A stretch of DNA of 64,000 nucleotides from an uncultured Acetatifactor sp. (GCA_934426825.1 CAKRYI010000009.1:1-64000), one strand, 5' to 3'. Counted from the stretch's first letter, positions 51,825-61,419 are shown. The notes: generated by a model from the letters alone, not told the origin. Numbers and translations: made by a program.

Positions 51825-53609
51825 ATGGCAGAGAGAAAGATAGAGCAGGTACTGCAACAGTCAAAACTGATTAGTGACGGTGCATTCGGCACTTATTATG
51901 CACAGAAATACGATACACAGGATTTGCCGGAACGCGCCAACTTGGAACACCCGGAGCGCGTGAAGGAAATCCACGAAGAATATATCCGGGCGGGAGCACA
52001 GATTATCCGGAGCAATACCTACGCGAGCAATACGGTTTTGCTGCAGGCGGACATGGACACGGTAAGGGAATCGGTGCGCAGAGGCTATGCCCTGGCGTGT
52101 GAGGCGGCAAAGGACAAAAATGTTTTTGTGGCGGCTGATATAGGCCCCATTCCCTGTGAGGATATTCGGCAGAAGGAAGCTGTTTGTCAGGAATATGTGG
52201 AAATCTGCCGCACTTTTTTGGAGGCGGGAGCAGAGATTTTCACCTTTGAGACATTTGCGGGCTTGGAGGATATTTTACCGGCAATCGAATTTATCGGGGA
52301 AAGAGCATTTATTATAGTACAGTTTGCTGTCAGCCAGTTTGGTTACAGCCATTCCGGACTGAGCGTGCGCAGGCTGTTTGAGGAGGCGGGGGCGAACCCT
52401 TATGTGAATGCGGTGGGGTTAAACTGCGGTGTGGGTCCCGGTCATATGCAGCAGATATTGCAGGGGCTTAAGAATCCGGAGAAGGGTCTGCATCTGTCCG
52501 CCGGAAAATTTCTCACGGCGCTTCCTAATGCGGGCTATCCGCAGGCGGTGAGCAACCGTATGATTTTCTCCGACAAAAACAGGGATTATTTTACGGAAAA
52601 AATAAGTGAAATTGCAAAAGAGGGAGCAGATATCATAGGCGGCTGCTGCGGTACCACCCCGGAATACATTCGGAAAATTCACGAAAAAGTGCAGTTGAAC
52701 GGAAACAGCCGTATTATTATAGAAAGAACGGAACCGGCAAAATCTCATTTTCAGGAAAACCACGCTTTCTATGCCGGAAAAGAGGGTAAAAAGCTGATAG
52801 CGGTGGAACTGGCACCGCCCCTTGGAAGTGATGACGCAAAGCTGATGGAGGCGGCACATCTGTTGGAGGTGGCAGGCGTGGACGTGGTTACGTTCCCGGA
52901 CTCCCCTTCCGGTCGAACCAGAGCGGATTCTGTGCTTGTGGCGGAAAAGGTTGCAAGAGAGACGGGACTGTGCGTTATGCCTCATTTATGCTGCCGCGAC
53001 AAAAATGCCATTGCCATGCGCTCCCAGCTTCTCGGCGCACATATCAACGGAATTTACAACTTTCTGGTGATTACGGGAGACCCCATTCCGTCCATGGTGA
53101 GAGCGTCCGTGAAGAGCGTGTTTAACTTTGACTCGGTCGGTCTGATGAAGATTATGGAGGATATGAATGACGAACAGTTTGTAAATTCTGCGGTCTGCTA
53201 TGGCGGCGCCATCAATCAGGGGCGCAGAAATCTCGATGTGGAAATCGGCAGGGTGAAGAAAAAAATGGACGCGGGAGCAACTTTTTTTCTGACACAGCCG
53301 GTATTTTCCAAAGAGGGCGCAGAGCGAATCCGGAAAATCAAGGAGGAGACCGGTGCAAGAATCCTGTGCGGAATCATGCCCTTTGTCAGCCTCAAAAATG
53401 CTGTTTTCATGAAAAATGAGATGGCGGGAATTGATGTGACGGACGAGGTGCTTTCCAGATACCGTGAGGATATGACGAAGGAGGAGGGAGAGCAGGCGGG
53501 AATTGCCCTTGCAAAAGAGATGATTGCTATAACAAATGACTTTGCGAACGGCTATTATTTTTCCTTTCCGTTTAACAGAGTTTACCTTTTACAGAGCATT
53601 TTGCAGTGA
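51825..53609 (+). CDS. Fused homocysteine S-methyltransferase / methylenetetrahydrofolate reductase
   Basis: 594 residues from ATG at 51825 (AAAGGAA upstream; the frame is open to 51750). The N-terminal half is a homocysteine methyltransferase: SDGAFGTYYAQK, RSNTYASN, GLNCGVGPGHM and the zinc cysteines in GGCCGTTPEYI near 285. The C-terminal half is MetF: VAVELAPPLGSDD, TFPDSPSGRTRADS, PHLCCRDKN, YNFLVITGDP, ATFFLTQPVF. The fusion would make 5-methyl-THF and pass the methyl to homocysteine. It is found in many Firmicutes. It lies between capA and the arg genes; no other methionine gene is near. Confidence 0.94.
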   Translation: MAERKIEQVLQQSKLISDGAFGTYYAQKYDTQDLPERANLEHPERVKEIHEEYIRAGAQIIRSNTYASNTVLLQADMDTVRESVRRGYALACEAAKDKNVFVAADIGPIPCEDIRQKEAVCQEYVEICRTFLEAGAEIFTFETFAGLEDILPAIEFIGERAFIIVQFAVSQFGYSHSGLSVRRLFEEAGANPYVNAVGLNCGVGPGHMQQILQGLKNPEKGLHLSAGKFLTALPNAGYPQAVSNRMIFSDKNRDYFTEKISEIAKEGADIIGGCCGTTPEYIRKIHEKVQLNGNSRIIIERTEPAKSHFQENHAFYAGKEGKKLIAVELAPPLGSDDAKLMEAAHLLEVAGVDVVTFPDSPSGRTRADSVLVAEKVARETGLCVMPHLCCRDKNAIAMRSQLLGAHINGIYNFLVITGDPIPSMVRASVKSVFNFDSVGLMKIMEDMNDEQFVNSAVCYGGAINQGRRNLDVEIGRVKKKMDAGATFFLTQPVFSKEGAERIRKIKEETGARILCGIMPFVSLKNAVFMKNEMAGIDVTDEVLSRYREDMTKEEGEQAGIALAKEMIAITNDFANGYYFSFPFNRVYLLQSILQ

Positions 53610-53615
53610 AAATTA

Positions 53616-53735
53616 GAATAAATATGCGTATATACATTCATTATACATAAAAATATGTATAAATATACATAATATAGGAATAAAATTGCATAAAAATAAA
53701 AAAGTAGTGGACATTTATGCAAAAAGTGGTATGAT
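53616..53735 (+). promoter_or_regulatory. argC operon promoter with ArgR-like operators
   Basis: TGGACA (53708-53713) and TATGAT (53730-53735), spacing 16, form the promoter. ARG-box-like words fill 53616-53722. GAATAAATATGC (53616) and TGCATAAAAATAA (53687) are shared with argG; an ATACATAAAAATATGTAT-type near-palindrome starts at 53643. TTTATGC lies between the -35 and -10, so a bound repressor would cover the promoter. Confidence 0.72.
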
Positions 53736-53771
53736 TACAAAAGATACAGTTTTTACAGAAAGGCAAAAAAG

Positions 53772-54830
53772 ATGATTAAAGTAGGTATTATCGGAGCAAC
53801 AGGTTACGCCGGCGGCGAGCTGGTAAGAATTTTGACAAATCATAAGGAAGCAAAGATTGTCTGGTACGGTTCCAGAAGTTACATAGATAAAAAGTATTAT
53901 CAGGTATACCAGAATATGTTTCAGATTGTGGAGGACATCTGCAAGGATGACAATCTGAATGAACTGGCAGAGCAGGTGGATGTAATTTTTACGGCAACTC
54001 CGCAGGGATTTCTTGCCGGGCTTCTCACCGAGGAGATTCTTTCCAAAGTGAAAATCGTGGATTTGTCCGCCGATTACCGTATCAAGGACGTGGCAGTTTA
54101 CGAAAAATGGTACGGCATTGAGCACAAGTCTCCCCAGTTTATCGAGGAGGCGGTATACGGACTCTGTGAGATAAACCGTGACAAGGTTACCCCGAAAACC
54201 CGACTGGTGGCAAATCCGGGCTGCTACACAACCTGTTCCATTCTGACGGCATATCCGCTAGTCAAAGAGGGGCTGATAGACGTGGACACCCTGATTGTGG
54301 ATGCAAAATCAGGTACTTCCGGTGCAGGCAGGGGAGCAAAGGTTCCGAATCTGTTCTGCGAGGTCAATGAAAATATGAAGGCATACGGTGTGGCAAGCCA
54401 CAGACACACACCGGAGATTGAGGAGCAGTTAGGCTATGCGGGCAACTGTCAGGTGACAATCAATTTTACACCGCACCTTGTTCCCATGAACAGAGGGATT
54501 CTGGCAACGGAATACGCCACTTTAAAGAAAAAGCCGGACGGAACACTGCCCACTTATGAAGAAATCAAGGCAGTTTATGATAAATATTATGACAACGAGA
54601 AATTTGTCCGTGTGCTGGAAAAGGGTGTCTGCCCCGAAACAAAGTGGGTGGAAGGCAGCAATTATGTGGACATTAATTTTGTGATTGATGAGAGAACCGG
54701 ACGCATTATCATGATGGGCGCACTGGATAATCTGGTAAAGGGCGCGGCAGGTCAGGCGGTGCAGAACATGAATCTGTTGTTTGGACTCAAAGAGAGCGAA
54801 GGACTGGAACTGGTTCCCTGCTTCCCGTAA
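53772..54830 (+). CDS. argC: N-acetyl-gamma-glutamyl-phosphate reductase
   Basis: 352 residues, NADPH-dependent third step of arginine synthesis. The nucleotide-binding start is VGIIGATGYAGGELVRIL. The catalytic Cys is about residue 151 in VANPGCYTTC, and the active-site His is expected in ASHRHTPEI. DAKSGTSGAGRGAK and HLVPMNRGIL are family signatures. It is first in the arg operon, under the ArgR-like array. Confidence 0.97.
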   Translation: MIKVGIIGATGYAGGELVRILTNHKEAKIVWYGSRSYIDKKYYQVYQNMFQIVEDICKDDNLNELAEQVDVIFTATPQGFLAGLLTEEILSKVKIVDLSADYRIKDVAVYEKWYGIEHKSPQFIEEAVYGLCEINRDKVTPKTRLVANPGCYTTCSILTAYPLVKEGLIDVDTLIVDAKSGTSGAGRGAKVPNLFCEVNENMKAYGVASHRHTPEIEEQLGYAGNCQVTINFTPHLVPMNRGILATEYATLKKKPDGTLPTYEEIKAVYDKYYDNEKFVRVLEKGVCPETKWVEGSNYVDINFVIDERTGRIIMMGALDNLVKGAAGQAVQNMNLLFGLKESEGLELVPCFP

Positions 54831-54914
54831 GTGGGTGAAAGAGCCACGAAAGCAGGGAAGAGCGAAAGCAAAAGTGGCACCTCCAAGAGTAGTAAAGAAA
54901 GGCGTGGTATCACA

Positions 54915-55379
54915 ATGAACGGCAAGAAATACACAGTCAGGACAATGACCATAGAGGATTACGAAGGGCTGCATGCCCTGTGGATGACAATTCACGGATT
55001 TGCCATCCGCAGCATAGATGATTCCAGAATCGGAGTGGAGCGTTTTCTGAAAAGAAACCCCACCACCAGCGTGGTTGCCATTGCGGAGGACAGCTCGGTA
55101 GTGGGCGGCATTTTGTGCGGGCATGACGGAAGAAGAGGCTGCCTGTACCATGTGTGCGTGCGGGAGGACTACAGACGTCTCGGTATCGGAAAAGCAATGG
55201 TAGTGCACTGCATGAATGCGCTGAAAGAGGAACAGATTAATAAGGTCAGCCTGATTGCGTTCACCGTAAACGATATTGGAAATGCTTTCTGGAACTGCAT
55301 CGGCTGGACGAAAAGAGAAGATTTGAACTATTATGATTTTACTTTAAATGAAGCAAATATTACGGCATTTAACCGGTAA
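54915..55379 (+). CDS. GNAT acetyltransferase in the arginine operon
   Basis: 154 residues from ATG at 54915; the frame is open to 54831. The acetyl-CoA site is VCVREDYRRLGIGKAMVVHC and the C-terminal part is NDIGNAFWNCIGWTKRED. It sits between argC and argJ. It could be a short N-acetylglutamate synthase that primes the acetyl cycle kept running by ArgJ, but this is inferred from position. Another GNAT substrate is possible. Confidence 0.8.
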   Translation: MNGKKYTVRTMTIEDYEGLHALWMTIHGFAIRSIDDSRIGVERFLKRNPTTSVVAIAEDSSVVGGILCGHDGRRGCLYHVCVREDYRRLGIGKAMVVHCMNALKEEQINKVSLIAFTVNDIGNAFWNCIGWTKREDLNYYDFTLNEANITAFNR

Positions 55380-55393
55380 GATTTGGAGAAAGG

Positions 55394-56626
55394 ATGAAAG
55401 GTATGAAGCAGATTGAGGGCGGAGTGACCGCCGCAAAAGGATTTGAGGCAGCAGGAGTGGAAGCCGGCATTAAATATCAGAATCGGAAAGATATGGCGAT
55501 GATTTACAGTACGGTTCCCTGTAAGGTGGCAGGTACTTTTACGACCAATGTAGTCAAGGCGGCACCGGTTTTATGGGATAAGAAACTGGTGGAAACCTCT
55601 CCCTTTGTTCAGGCGGTGGTAGTTAATTCCGGTATTGCCAATGCCTGTACGGGAAAACAGGGAATGGACTGCTGTCAGGCTGAGGCGGCATGCGCGGGCA
55701 AACTGCTCGGAATTCCTGAAAATGCCGTACTGATAGGCTCCACCGGTGTTATCGGTATGCAGATACCGGTAGAGAGAATTACCGCGGGAATTGAGAAACT
55801 GGCGGCAGCAAAGAGTCCCACATTAGAGGCGGGACTGGAAGCCGCAAAGGCAATCATGACAACGGACACCGTACATAAGCAGATTGCGGTTGAAGTGGAA
55901 ATTTCCGGAAAAACCGTAACCATAGGCGCTATGTGCAAGGGTTCCGGCATGATTCACCCCAATATGTGCACTATGCTTGGCTATGTGACTACGGATGCCA
56001 ATATTTCAAAAGAAATGCTGCAAAAGTGCGTGAGCGCAGACGTGGTGGATTCCTTTAACATGATTTCGGTGGACGGTGACACCTCCACCAACGATACTTT
56101 GCTGGTGCTGGCAAACGGACTGGCAGAAAACCCGGAGATTACTGCAGAGGGTGCGGATTATGACGCTTTCTGTGAGGCACTGCATTTTGTCACCACCTAT
56201 CTTGCAAAGAAAATGGCAGGTGACGGAGAAGGTGCGACGGCACTTTTTGAGACAAAGGTGGTGGGAGCGGCTACCAAGGAGGATGCGAGAATACTGGCAA
56301 AATCCGTAATCTGTTCTTCCCTTACCAAAGCTGCCATTTTCGGACATGATGCAAACTGGGGAAGAATTTTGTGCGCCCTCGGATATTCCGGCGTGAGCTT
56401 TGACCCGGAGAACGTAGACCTTTATTTCGAGAGCGCAAACGGCAGAATCCATATTTTCGGAAACGGAACTGCCTGCGATTACAGCGAGGAGGAGGCAACA
56501 AAGCTGTTGTCTGCTCCGGAGGTAACGGTGCTTGCGGATATGCACATGGGTGATGCCGAGGCAACGGCATGGGGCTGCGATTTAAGTTATGATTATGTAA
56601 AAATCAATGCGGACTACCGCTCATAA
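55394..56626 (+). CDS. argJ: Glutamate N-acetyltransferase / amino-acid acetyltransferase
   Basis: 410 residues. ArgJ transfers acetyl from N-acetylornithine to glutamate. The protein cleaves itself before the catalytic Thr, here expected in KGSGMIHPNMCTMLGYVTTD. Other signatures are GGVTAAKGFEAAG, TTNVVKAAPV, VNSGIANACTG, SVDGDTSTNDT and HDANWGRILCALGYSG. ATG at 55403 is an equally good start (MKQIEGGVTAAKG). Whether it also uses acetyl-CoA cannot be told from sequence. Confidence 0.96.
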   Translation: MKGMKQIEGGVTAAKGFEAAGVEAGIKYQNRKDMAMIYSTVPCKVAGTFTTNVVKAAPVLWDKKLVETSPFVQAVVVNSGIANACTGKQGMDCCQAEAACAGKLLGIPENAVLIGSTGVIGMQIPVERITAGIEKLAAAKSPTLEAGLEAAKAIMTTDTVHKQIAVEVEISGKTVTIGAMCKGSGMIHPNMCTMLGYVTTDANISKEMLQKCVSADVVDSFNMISVDGDTSTNDTLLVLANGLAENPEITAEGADYDAFCEALHFVTTYLAKKMAGDGEGATALFETKVVGAATKEDARILAKSVICSSLTKAAIFGHDANWGRILCALGYSGVSFDPENVDLYFESANGRIHIFGNGTACDYSEEEATKLLSAPEVTVLADMHMGDAEATAWGCDLSYDYVKINADYRS

Positions 56627-56660
56627 AAATACAGTAAACAGTTACGGAATGGAGATTGTC

Positions 56661-57548
56661 ATGGAAAAGGATATGGAACAGGTTTTAAAAAAAGCGGAAG
56701 TCTTAATCGAGGCACTTCCTTACATACAGAAATTTAACCGCAAGATTATTGTGGTAAAATACGGCGGAAGCGCCATGAGCAATGAGGAACTGCAGAAAAA
56801 TGTCATCAAGGACGTTACCCTTTTGAAGCTGGTAGGTTTCAAACCCATTATTGTGCACGGCGGTGGCAAGGAAATCAGCCGCTGGGTCGGCAAAGTGGGA
56901 AAGGAAGCGCAGTTTATCAACGGTCTGCGTGTTACAGATGACGAGACCATGGAAATTGCAGAGATGGTATTGGGAAAGGTCAATAAAAGACTGGTGACGA
57001 TGGTTCAGTCTCTGGGAGTCAATGCTGTGGGAATCAGCGGTAAGGACGGCGGACTGTTGCAGGTGGAAAAGAAATATTCCGACGGACAGGACATCGGCTA
57101 TGTGGGTGAAGTCACCGGCATAAACCCCGAAATTCTTTATGATTTGCTGGAAAAAGATTTCCTTCCGATTATTGCACCTATCGGACTGGACGAGAATTTC
57201 CAGACCTACAATATCAATGCGGACGATGCAGCCTGTGCCATTGCCAAGGCAGTGCACGCGGAGAAACTTGCTTTCCTGACAGACATAGAGGGATTGTACA
57301 GGGATATCAACGATAAGTCTTCCTTTATTTCCAGACTGTCGGCAACACAGGCAGAGGAACTGATAAACGGCGGAGTGATTGGCGGTGGTATGCTGCCGAA
57401 ACTGAATAACTGCACCTCCGCAATCCGCAACGGTGTAAGACGTGTCCATATTCTGGACGGAAGAATTCCGCACTGCCTGCTGTTGGAAATTTTCACCAAT
57501 CAGGGTATTGGAACTGCGATTGTAGAGGACGAAGAGATAGATAACTAG
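56661..57548 (+). CDS. argB: Acetylglutamate kinase
   Basis: 295 residues from ATG at 56661 (GGAGA upstream; the frame is open to 56607). IVVKYGGSAM and IIVHGGGKEISRW bind ATP and substrate; NINADDAACAIAKAVHAEKLAFLTDIEGLY and GGVIGGGMLPKLNNC are conserved. The N-terminal helix (MEQVLKKAEVLIEALPYIQKF) is the one used to form arginine-sensitive hexamers in related kinases, so arginine feedback is likely. It is third among the arg biosynthetic genes here. Confidence 0.97.
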   Translation: MEKDMEQVLKKAEVLIEALPYIQKFNRKIIVVKYGGSAMSNEELQKNVIKDVTLLKLVGFKPIIVHGGGKEISRWVGKVGKEAQFINGLRVTDDETMEIAEMVLGKVNKRLVTMVQSLGVNAVGISGKDGGLLQVEKKYSDGQDIGYVGEVTGINPEILYDLLEKDFLPIIAPIGLDENFQTYNINADDAACAIAKAVHAEKLAFLTDIEGLYRDINDKSSFISRLSATQAEELINGGVIGGGMLPKLNNCTSAIRNGVRRVHILDGRIPHCLLLEIFTNQGIGTAIVEDEEIDN

Positions 57549-57560
57549 GGGGATACTGCT

Positions 57561-58751
57561 ATGAATATGAAAGAATACATCGACGAGGCAGAACGGGATT
57601 TACTCCATACTTATAACCGGTTTCAAATTGTGCTTGACCATGGTGACGGAGTATATTTGTACGATATGGATGGCAAAAAATATCTGGACTTTGTGGGAGG
57701 AATTGCCGTATTCGCACTTGGGTACAATAACAAAGAATACAATGATGCCGTGAAAGCACAGATTGACAAGCTGACCCATACCTCCAACTATTATTACAAT
57801 GTGCCCGCGGTTAAGGCGGCACGCAAGGTAAAGGAAGCGTCCGGCATGGACAGGGTATTTTTCACCAACTCCGGTGCGGAGGCTTTGGAGGGCGCCATCA
57901 AGACAGCGCGCAAATATGCGTATTTAAAAGACGGAAACACAGACCATGAAATCATTGCCATGAATCATTCTTTCCACGGAAGAACCATGGGGGCGCTGGC
58001 AGTGACGGGAAATCCCAAATACCGTGAGCCGTTTGAACCTTTAATTGGCAATATTAAATTTGCAGAACTGAATGACCTGGATTCCGTGCTGGCACAAGTG
58101 ACGGATAAAACCTGCGCCATTTTGCTGGAGCCGGTACAGGGCGAGGGCGGTCTGCGTCCCGCAACGGAAGAATTTCTGCGTGCACTCCGCAAACTCTGTG
58201 ATGAAAAAGATATTCTTTTAATCTTTGATGAAGTGCAGTGCGGCATGGGAAGAACCGGCTATATGTACGCATGGCAGAGATACGACATTAAACCGGACGT
58301 TATGACGGCGGCGAAGGCGTTGGGCTGCGGCGTGCCGGTGGGTGCATTTTTGATGACCAAAAAAGTGGCACAGCACTCTTTAGTGAGCGGCGATCACGGT
58401 ACAACCTACGGCGGAAACCCTTTGGTGTGCGCTGCCGTGGAAAAAGTGCTTGATTTATTTGAGAAGGACCATATAATAGAACATGTGAGAGAGGTTGCAC
58501 CTTATCTGGAAGAGCGGTTACAGGAGCTTAAAGATAAGCACGACTGTATTTTGGAACGCCGCGGCGTGGGTCTGATGCAGGGTCTTGTATTTGACCGCCC
58601 GGTAGGCGAAATCATTAACAGGGCATTGGAAAAAGGACTGCTTTTAATCAATGCAGGTCCCAATATCATTCGTTTCGTGCCTCCTCTGATTATCACAAAA
58701 GAGAATGTAGACGATATGATTTCCATTTTGGACGAGTGTATTTTGGAGTAA
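57561..58751 (+). CDS. argD: Acetylornithine aminotransferase
   Basis: A 396-residue class III PLP aminotransferase. The PLP lysine is about Lys252 in VMTAAKALGCGVPVGAF. FFTNSGAEALEGAIKTARKY, HGRTMGALAVTGNPKYREPF and LIFDEVQCGMGRTG are conserved. It converts N-acetylglutamate semialdehyde to N-acetylornithine. Start ATG follows argB by 12 bases; the next gene begins three bases after its stop. Confidence 0.97.
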   Translation: MNMKEYIDEAERDLLHTYNRFQIVLDHGDGVYLYDMDGKKYLDFVGGIAVFALGYNNKEYNDAVKAQIDKLTHTSNYYYNVPAVKAARKVKEASGMDRVFFTNSGAEALEGAIKTARKYAYLKDGNTDHEIIAMNHSFHGRTMGALAVTGNPKYREPFEPLIGNIKFAELNDLDSVLAQVTDKTCAILLEPVQGEGGLRPATEEFLRALRKLCDEKDILLIFDEVQCGMGRTGYMYAWQRYDIKPDVMTAAKALGCGVPVGAFLMTKKVAQHSLVSGDHGTTYGGNPLVCAAVEKVLDLFEKDHIIEHVREVAPYLEERLQELKDKHDCILERRGVGLMQGLVFDRPVGEIINRALEKGLLLINAGPNIIRFVPPLIITKENVDDMISILDECILE

Positions 58752-58754
58752 CCT

Positions 58755-60245
58755 ATGAGTTTGAAAAAAAGATTGACGGCTGTGGCAGTGGTAGCTGCCA
58801 TGGCTGCGGCAGTATTATATGGAAGTACATTGGAGATGAGCGGCGCGGACGAAGAGGCGAGCCGCTTATCGTGGTTTGACAGAAAAGAAACCATTCACCT
58901 CTGGTATGCGGATGAAAACCTGACCGATTACTTAAACAGTGCGGCAGTATCTTTCGGAGAACGCGAGGGCGTGAGAGTGTTGCCTGTGCTTGCCTCGGAC
59001 AGTGAATATCTGGAGGCTGTGAACAGGGAATCCCTGCATGGCGAACAGACACCGGACGTGTATCTGATTAGTAATGATGCACTGGAAAAAGCATATCTGG
59101 CAGGACTGGCAAGCGAGGTCAAGGACACCGCAAATATCTGCAACAGTGAACATTTCCCGGATGCAGCCTTGTCTGCCGCTTCCTACAAAGGAAAAGTGAT
59201 TGCTTACCCGCTGTTCTTTGAAACCAGTGCACTGGTCTATAACAAGACTTATCTGGATGAATGGGCAAAGCAGCAGACGGACGCTGCGGCAGAAAATGCG
59301 GATGAGGCGGACGGAAGCGTGGATGGAGCAGACGCAGGTGCTACAGATGGAAGCGCAGGTGCAGCGGATGGACAGGTTGTAGACGGAAGTGCAGGTGCAG
59401 CGGATGGACAGGCTGCAGATGGAAGTGCAAATGCAGCAGATGGACAGGCCACGGAGGCGGAATTGCAAAACGGAACACCGGCGCAGATTCCGGCTACCGT
59501 TGACGATATTTTAAGCATTGCAAATACTTTTGATGTACCGGAAGGTGTCGAGGGTGTCCTGAAATGGGATGTTTCGGACATTTTCTACAATTACTGGATT
59601 GTAGGACAATACATGATTGTGGGCGGAGATGCCGGAGATAATGAAAGCAACATCAATATCAACAACCCCGAAACCATTCAGTGTCTTGATGTTTACAAGA
59701 GCCTGAACCAGTTCTTTTCCATTGAATCGGACAAGGTTACTTACGAATCTGTGGTTCAGGACTTTATTGACGGTAAGACCGTGTTCACCATTGGAACCAC
59801 GGACGTGGTGAAAAGGCTGGAGGATGCAAAGGCGGACGGAAGTTTTGCATATGAGTACGGAATAGCTCCCATGCCGGATGTCAGCGCAGACTTAAAGAGC
59901 CGATCCATGTCAGTTACCAACGTGGCGGTAGTCAACGGCTATTCTCAGCATAAGGATTTGGCAAACCGTTTCTGCGCTTATCTTGCAGATGAATATACCG
60001 ATAACCTGTATCAATATACCGGAAAGGTTTCCGCAAATAAGAAAGCCAATGTTGATAATGAGGCGTTGCAGGCATTTGTAACAGAGTATGCAGAGAGCAT
60101 TCCTCTCCCCAAAATGATGGAGACCGGAAACTTCTGGCTGCAGTTGGAAGTCCTGTTTTCCAAGGTATGGAATGGCGCAGATGTGACGGCGGCAGTGCAG
60201 GAACTGGCAGACCAAATGGCTTCACAGACACGGGGTGCGCAGTAA
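58755..60245 (+). CDS. Extracellular solute-binding protein with internal repeats
   Basis: 496 residues. A hydrophobic N-terminus (LTAVAVVAAMAAAVLYG) looks like a signal or anchor without a lipobox Cys. The family-1 (MalE-like) binding fold follows: IHLWYADENLTDYL, ISNDALEKAYLAGL, YPLFFETSALVYNK, DFIDGKTVFTIGTTDV and MSVTNVAVVNGYS. A 60-residue Asp/Ala/Gly insert with three copies of DGSAGAADGQxx splits the fold near 175-235. Permease and ATPase genes are absent. It starts three bases after argD, so it should be co-transcribed with the arg genes, which is unusual for this family. The ligand is unknown. Confidence 0.82.
   Translation: MSLKKRLTAVAVVAAMAAAVLYGSTLEMSGADEEASRLSWFDRKETIHLWYADENLTDYLNSAAVSFGEREGVRVLPVLASDSEYLEAVNRESLHGEQTPDVYLISNDALEKAYLAGLASEVKDTANICNSEHFPDAALSAASYKGKVIAYPLFFETSALVYNKTYLDEWAKQQTDAAAENADEADGSVDGADAGATDGSAGAADGQVVDGSAGAADGQAADGSANAADGQATEAELQNGTPAQIPATVDDILSIANTFDVPEGVEGVLKWDVSDIFYNYWIVGQYMIVGGDAGDNESNININNPETIQCLDVYKSLNQFFSIESDKVTYESVVQDFIDGKTVFTIGTTDVVKRLEDAKADGSFAYEYGIAPMPDVSADLKSRSMSVTNVAVVNGYSQHKDLANRFCAYLADEYTDNLYQYTGKVSANKKANVDNEALQAFVTEYAESIPLPKMMETGNFWLQLEVLFSKVWNGADVTAAVQELADQMASQTRGAQ
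59346..59453 (+). repeat. In-frame 36-bp tandem repeat, three units
   Basis: Units start at 59346, 59382 and 59418. They encode DGSAGAADGQVV, DGSAGAADGQAA and DGSANAADGQAT. The flanks (DGSVDGADAGAT) look like older units. Confidence 0.92.
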
Positions 60246-60378
60246 GAGAAGATGGGCGTGGCTTGAGAGGAAGAAGCCAGCGACTGCCAGAGGAAGAAAG
60301 TCAGCCAACATATAAAATGAATAAGAAACCGGTCATGGGGAAGAATACAACCAAAGGTGTTTGAAAGGTGGTATCCTC

Positions 60379-60810
60379 ATGATTGGTTTTTTTATTGCGC
60401 TTATTTCCGGAGCACTTATGAGTGTTCAGGGTGTTTTTAACACACAGGTTACAAAATCGTCCAGCATTTGGAGTGCAAATGCGTTTGTCCAATTTACCGC
60501 ATTGCTGGTGTGTCTTGTTGCATGGTTGTTTACGGACAGAGGTTCTTTTGCAAAGGTGGTCAGCGTGGAGCCAAAGTATATGTTGCTCGGCGGTGCTATT
60601 GGTGCTTTTATTACTTATACGGTTATCAAGAGCATGGATATGTTGGGACCGGCGAAAGCAGTCATGCTCATTGTTATCGCCCAGCTTCTGGTGGCGTATG
60701 TCATAGAATTGTTCGGAGCCTTCGGCGTGGAAAAGCAGCCATGGGAGTGGCGCAAAGCGATTGGCATGGCAGTCGCTATTGCAGGAATTGTGATTTTTAA
60801 GTGGAAGTAG
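60379..60810 (+). CDS. Small DMT-family membrane protein (DUF606/YdcZ-like)
   Basis: 143 residues from ATG at 60379 (AAAGGTGG upstream; a TTG at 60361 is in frame). About five spans: FFIALISGALMSVQGVFN, FVQFTALLVCLVAWLF, YMLLGGAIGAFITYTVI, AVMLIVIAQLLVAYVIELFG and AIGMAVAIAGIVIF. The pattern is that of half-size DMT transporters, which work as pairs or homodimers. The substrate is unknown. No partner gene is adjacent. Confidence 0.82.
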   Translation: MIGFFIALISGALMSVQGVFNTQVTKSSSIWSANAFVQFTALLVCLVAWLFTDRGSFAKVVSVEPKYMLLGGAIGAFITYTVIKSMDMLGPAKAVMLIVIAQLLVAYVIELFGAFGVEKQPWEWRKAIGMAVAIAGIVIFKWK

Positions 60811-60821
60811 TGAAGGCGGGG

Positions 60822-61029
60822 GGTCTATACAAACTTTCCGTGGAATCTTCTCCCATCGCAGAGGTCTATACAAATTTTCTACAGAAATTTTACCACTTTT
60901 AGGTTGCAAAAGGCTTAAAATGTTCCACCCAATGGCTCCAAGAGGTCTATGGAGCAAAATAGTTTTTTTGTTTCCACTTTCAAGCTCCCTAAGGGGAGAA
61001 TATAAGCAGATTTTAGTGTATAGACCTCC
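60822..61029 (+). repeat. 167-bp element with inverted ends, copy 2, plus an extra end
   Basis: GGTCTATACAA at 60863 and GTATAGACCTCC ending at 61029 bound the element. An internal GGTCTATGG lies at 60943. Distances between the three motifs (80 and 76) match copy 1 (82 and 75). A further GGTCTATACAA lies just outside at 60822. The remaining gap to 61390 holds no supportable gene. Confidence 0.7.
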
Positions 61030-61390
61030 AGCAGGCAGTAGGTAGCCCCAACAGGGCAGCAGAAAGCTCTTGCAGGACTGGAATCAGCCCCGGCAGGGAA
61101 ACAGCATCCACGGCTTTTGTGATTATTTCACTGCATTTTTTAGAAGCCTGATTAATTCCCAATTATTGTTAAAGCATTTTCTTATAACAATTTTTTTGTA
61201 TTTTTTAGGAAGACGACGTTGTTCTACATCACCGGGGGTTATACAAGATTGACTTTTTGTTATGTCGCTGTCCCACTCAAATAAGGATTTCTTTTCAGAT
61301 AGGTAAAAGTTATTTTGTCAAAATATATTGAAATGGATGAATGAAGGGCTTCACCCCATTTAAATAAGCAATTGAAAATGAAAATCTCCC

Positions 61391-61419
61391 TTGTAAATTG
61401 AACATAATTATCTTACAAT
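61391..61419 (+). promoter_or_regulatory. Promoter of the comEA-like gene
   Basis: TTGTAA (61391-61396) and TACAAT (61414-61419), spacing 17. Confidence 0.5.

Noticed and set aside
60301..60957. 218-residue minus-strand frame
   Set aside because: Antisense to the small DMT gene and the repeat element; no family features.
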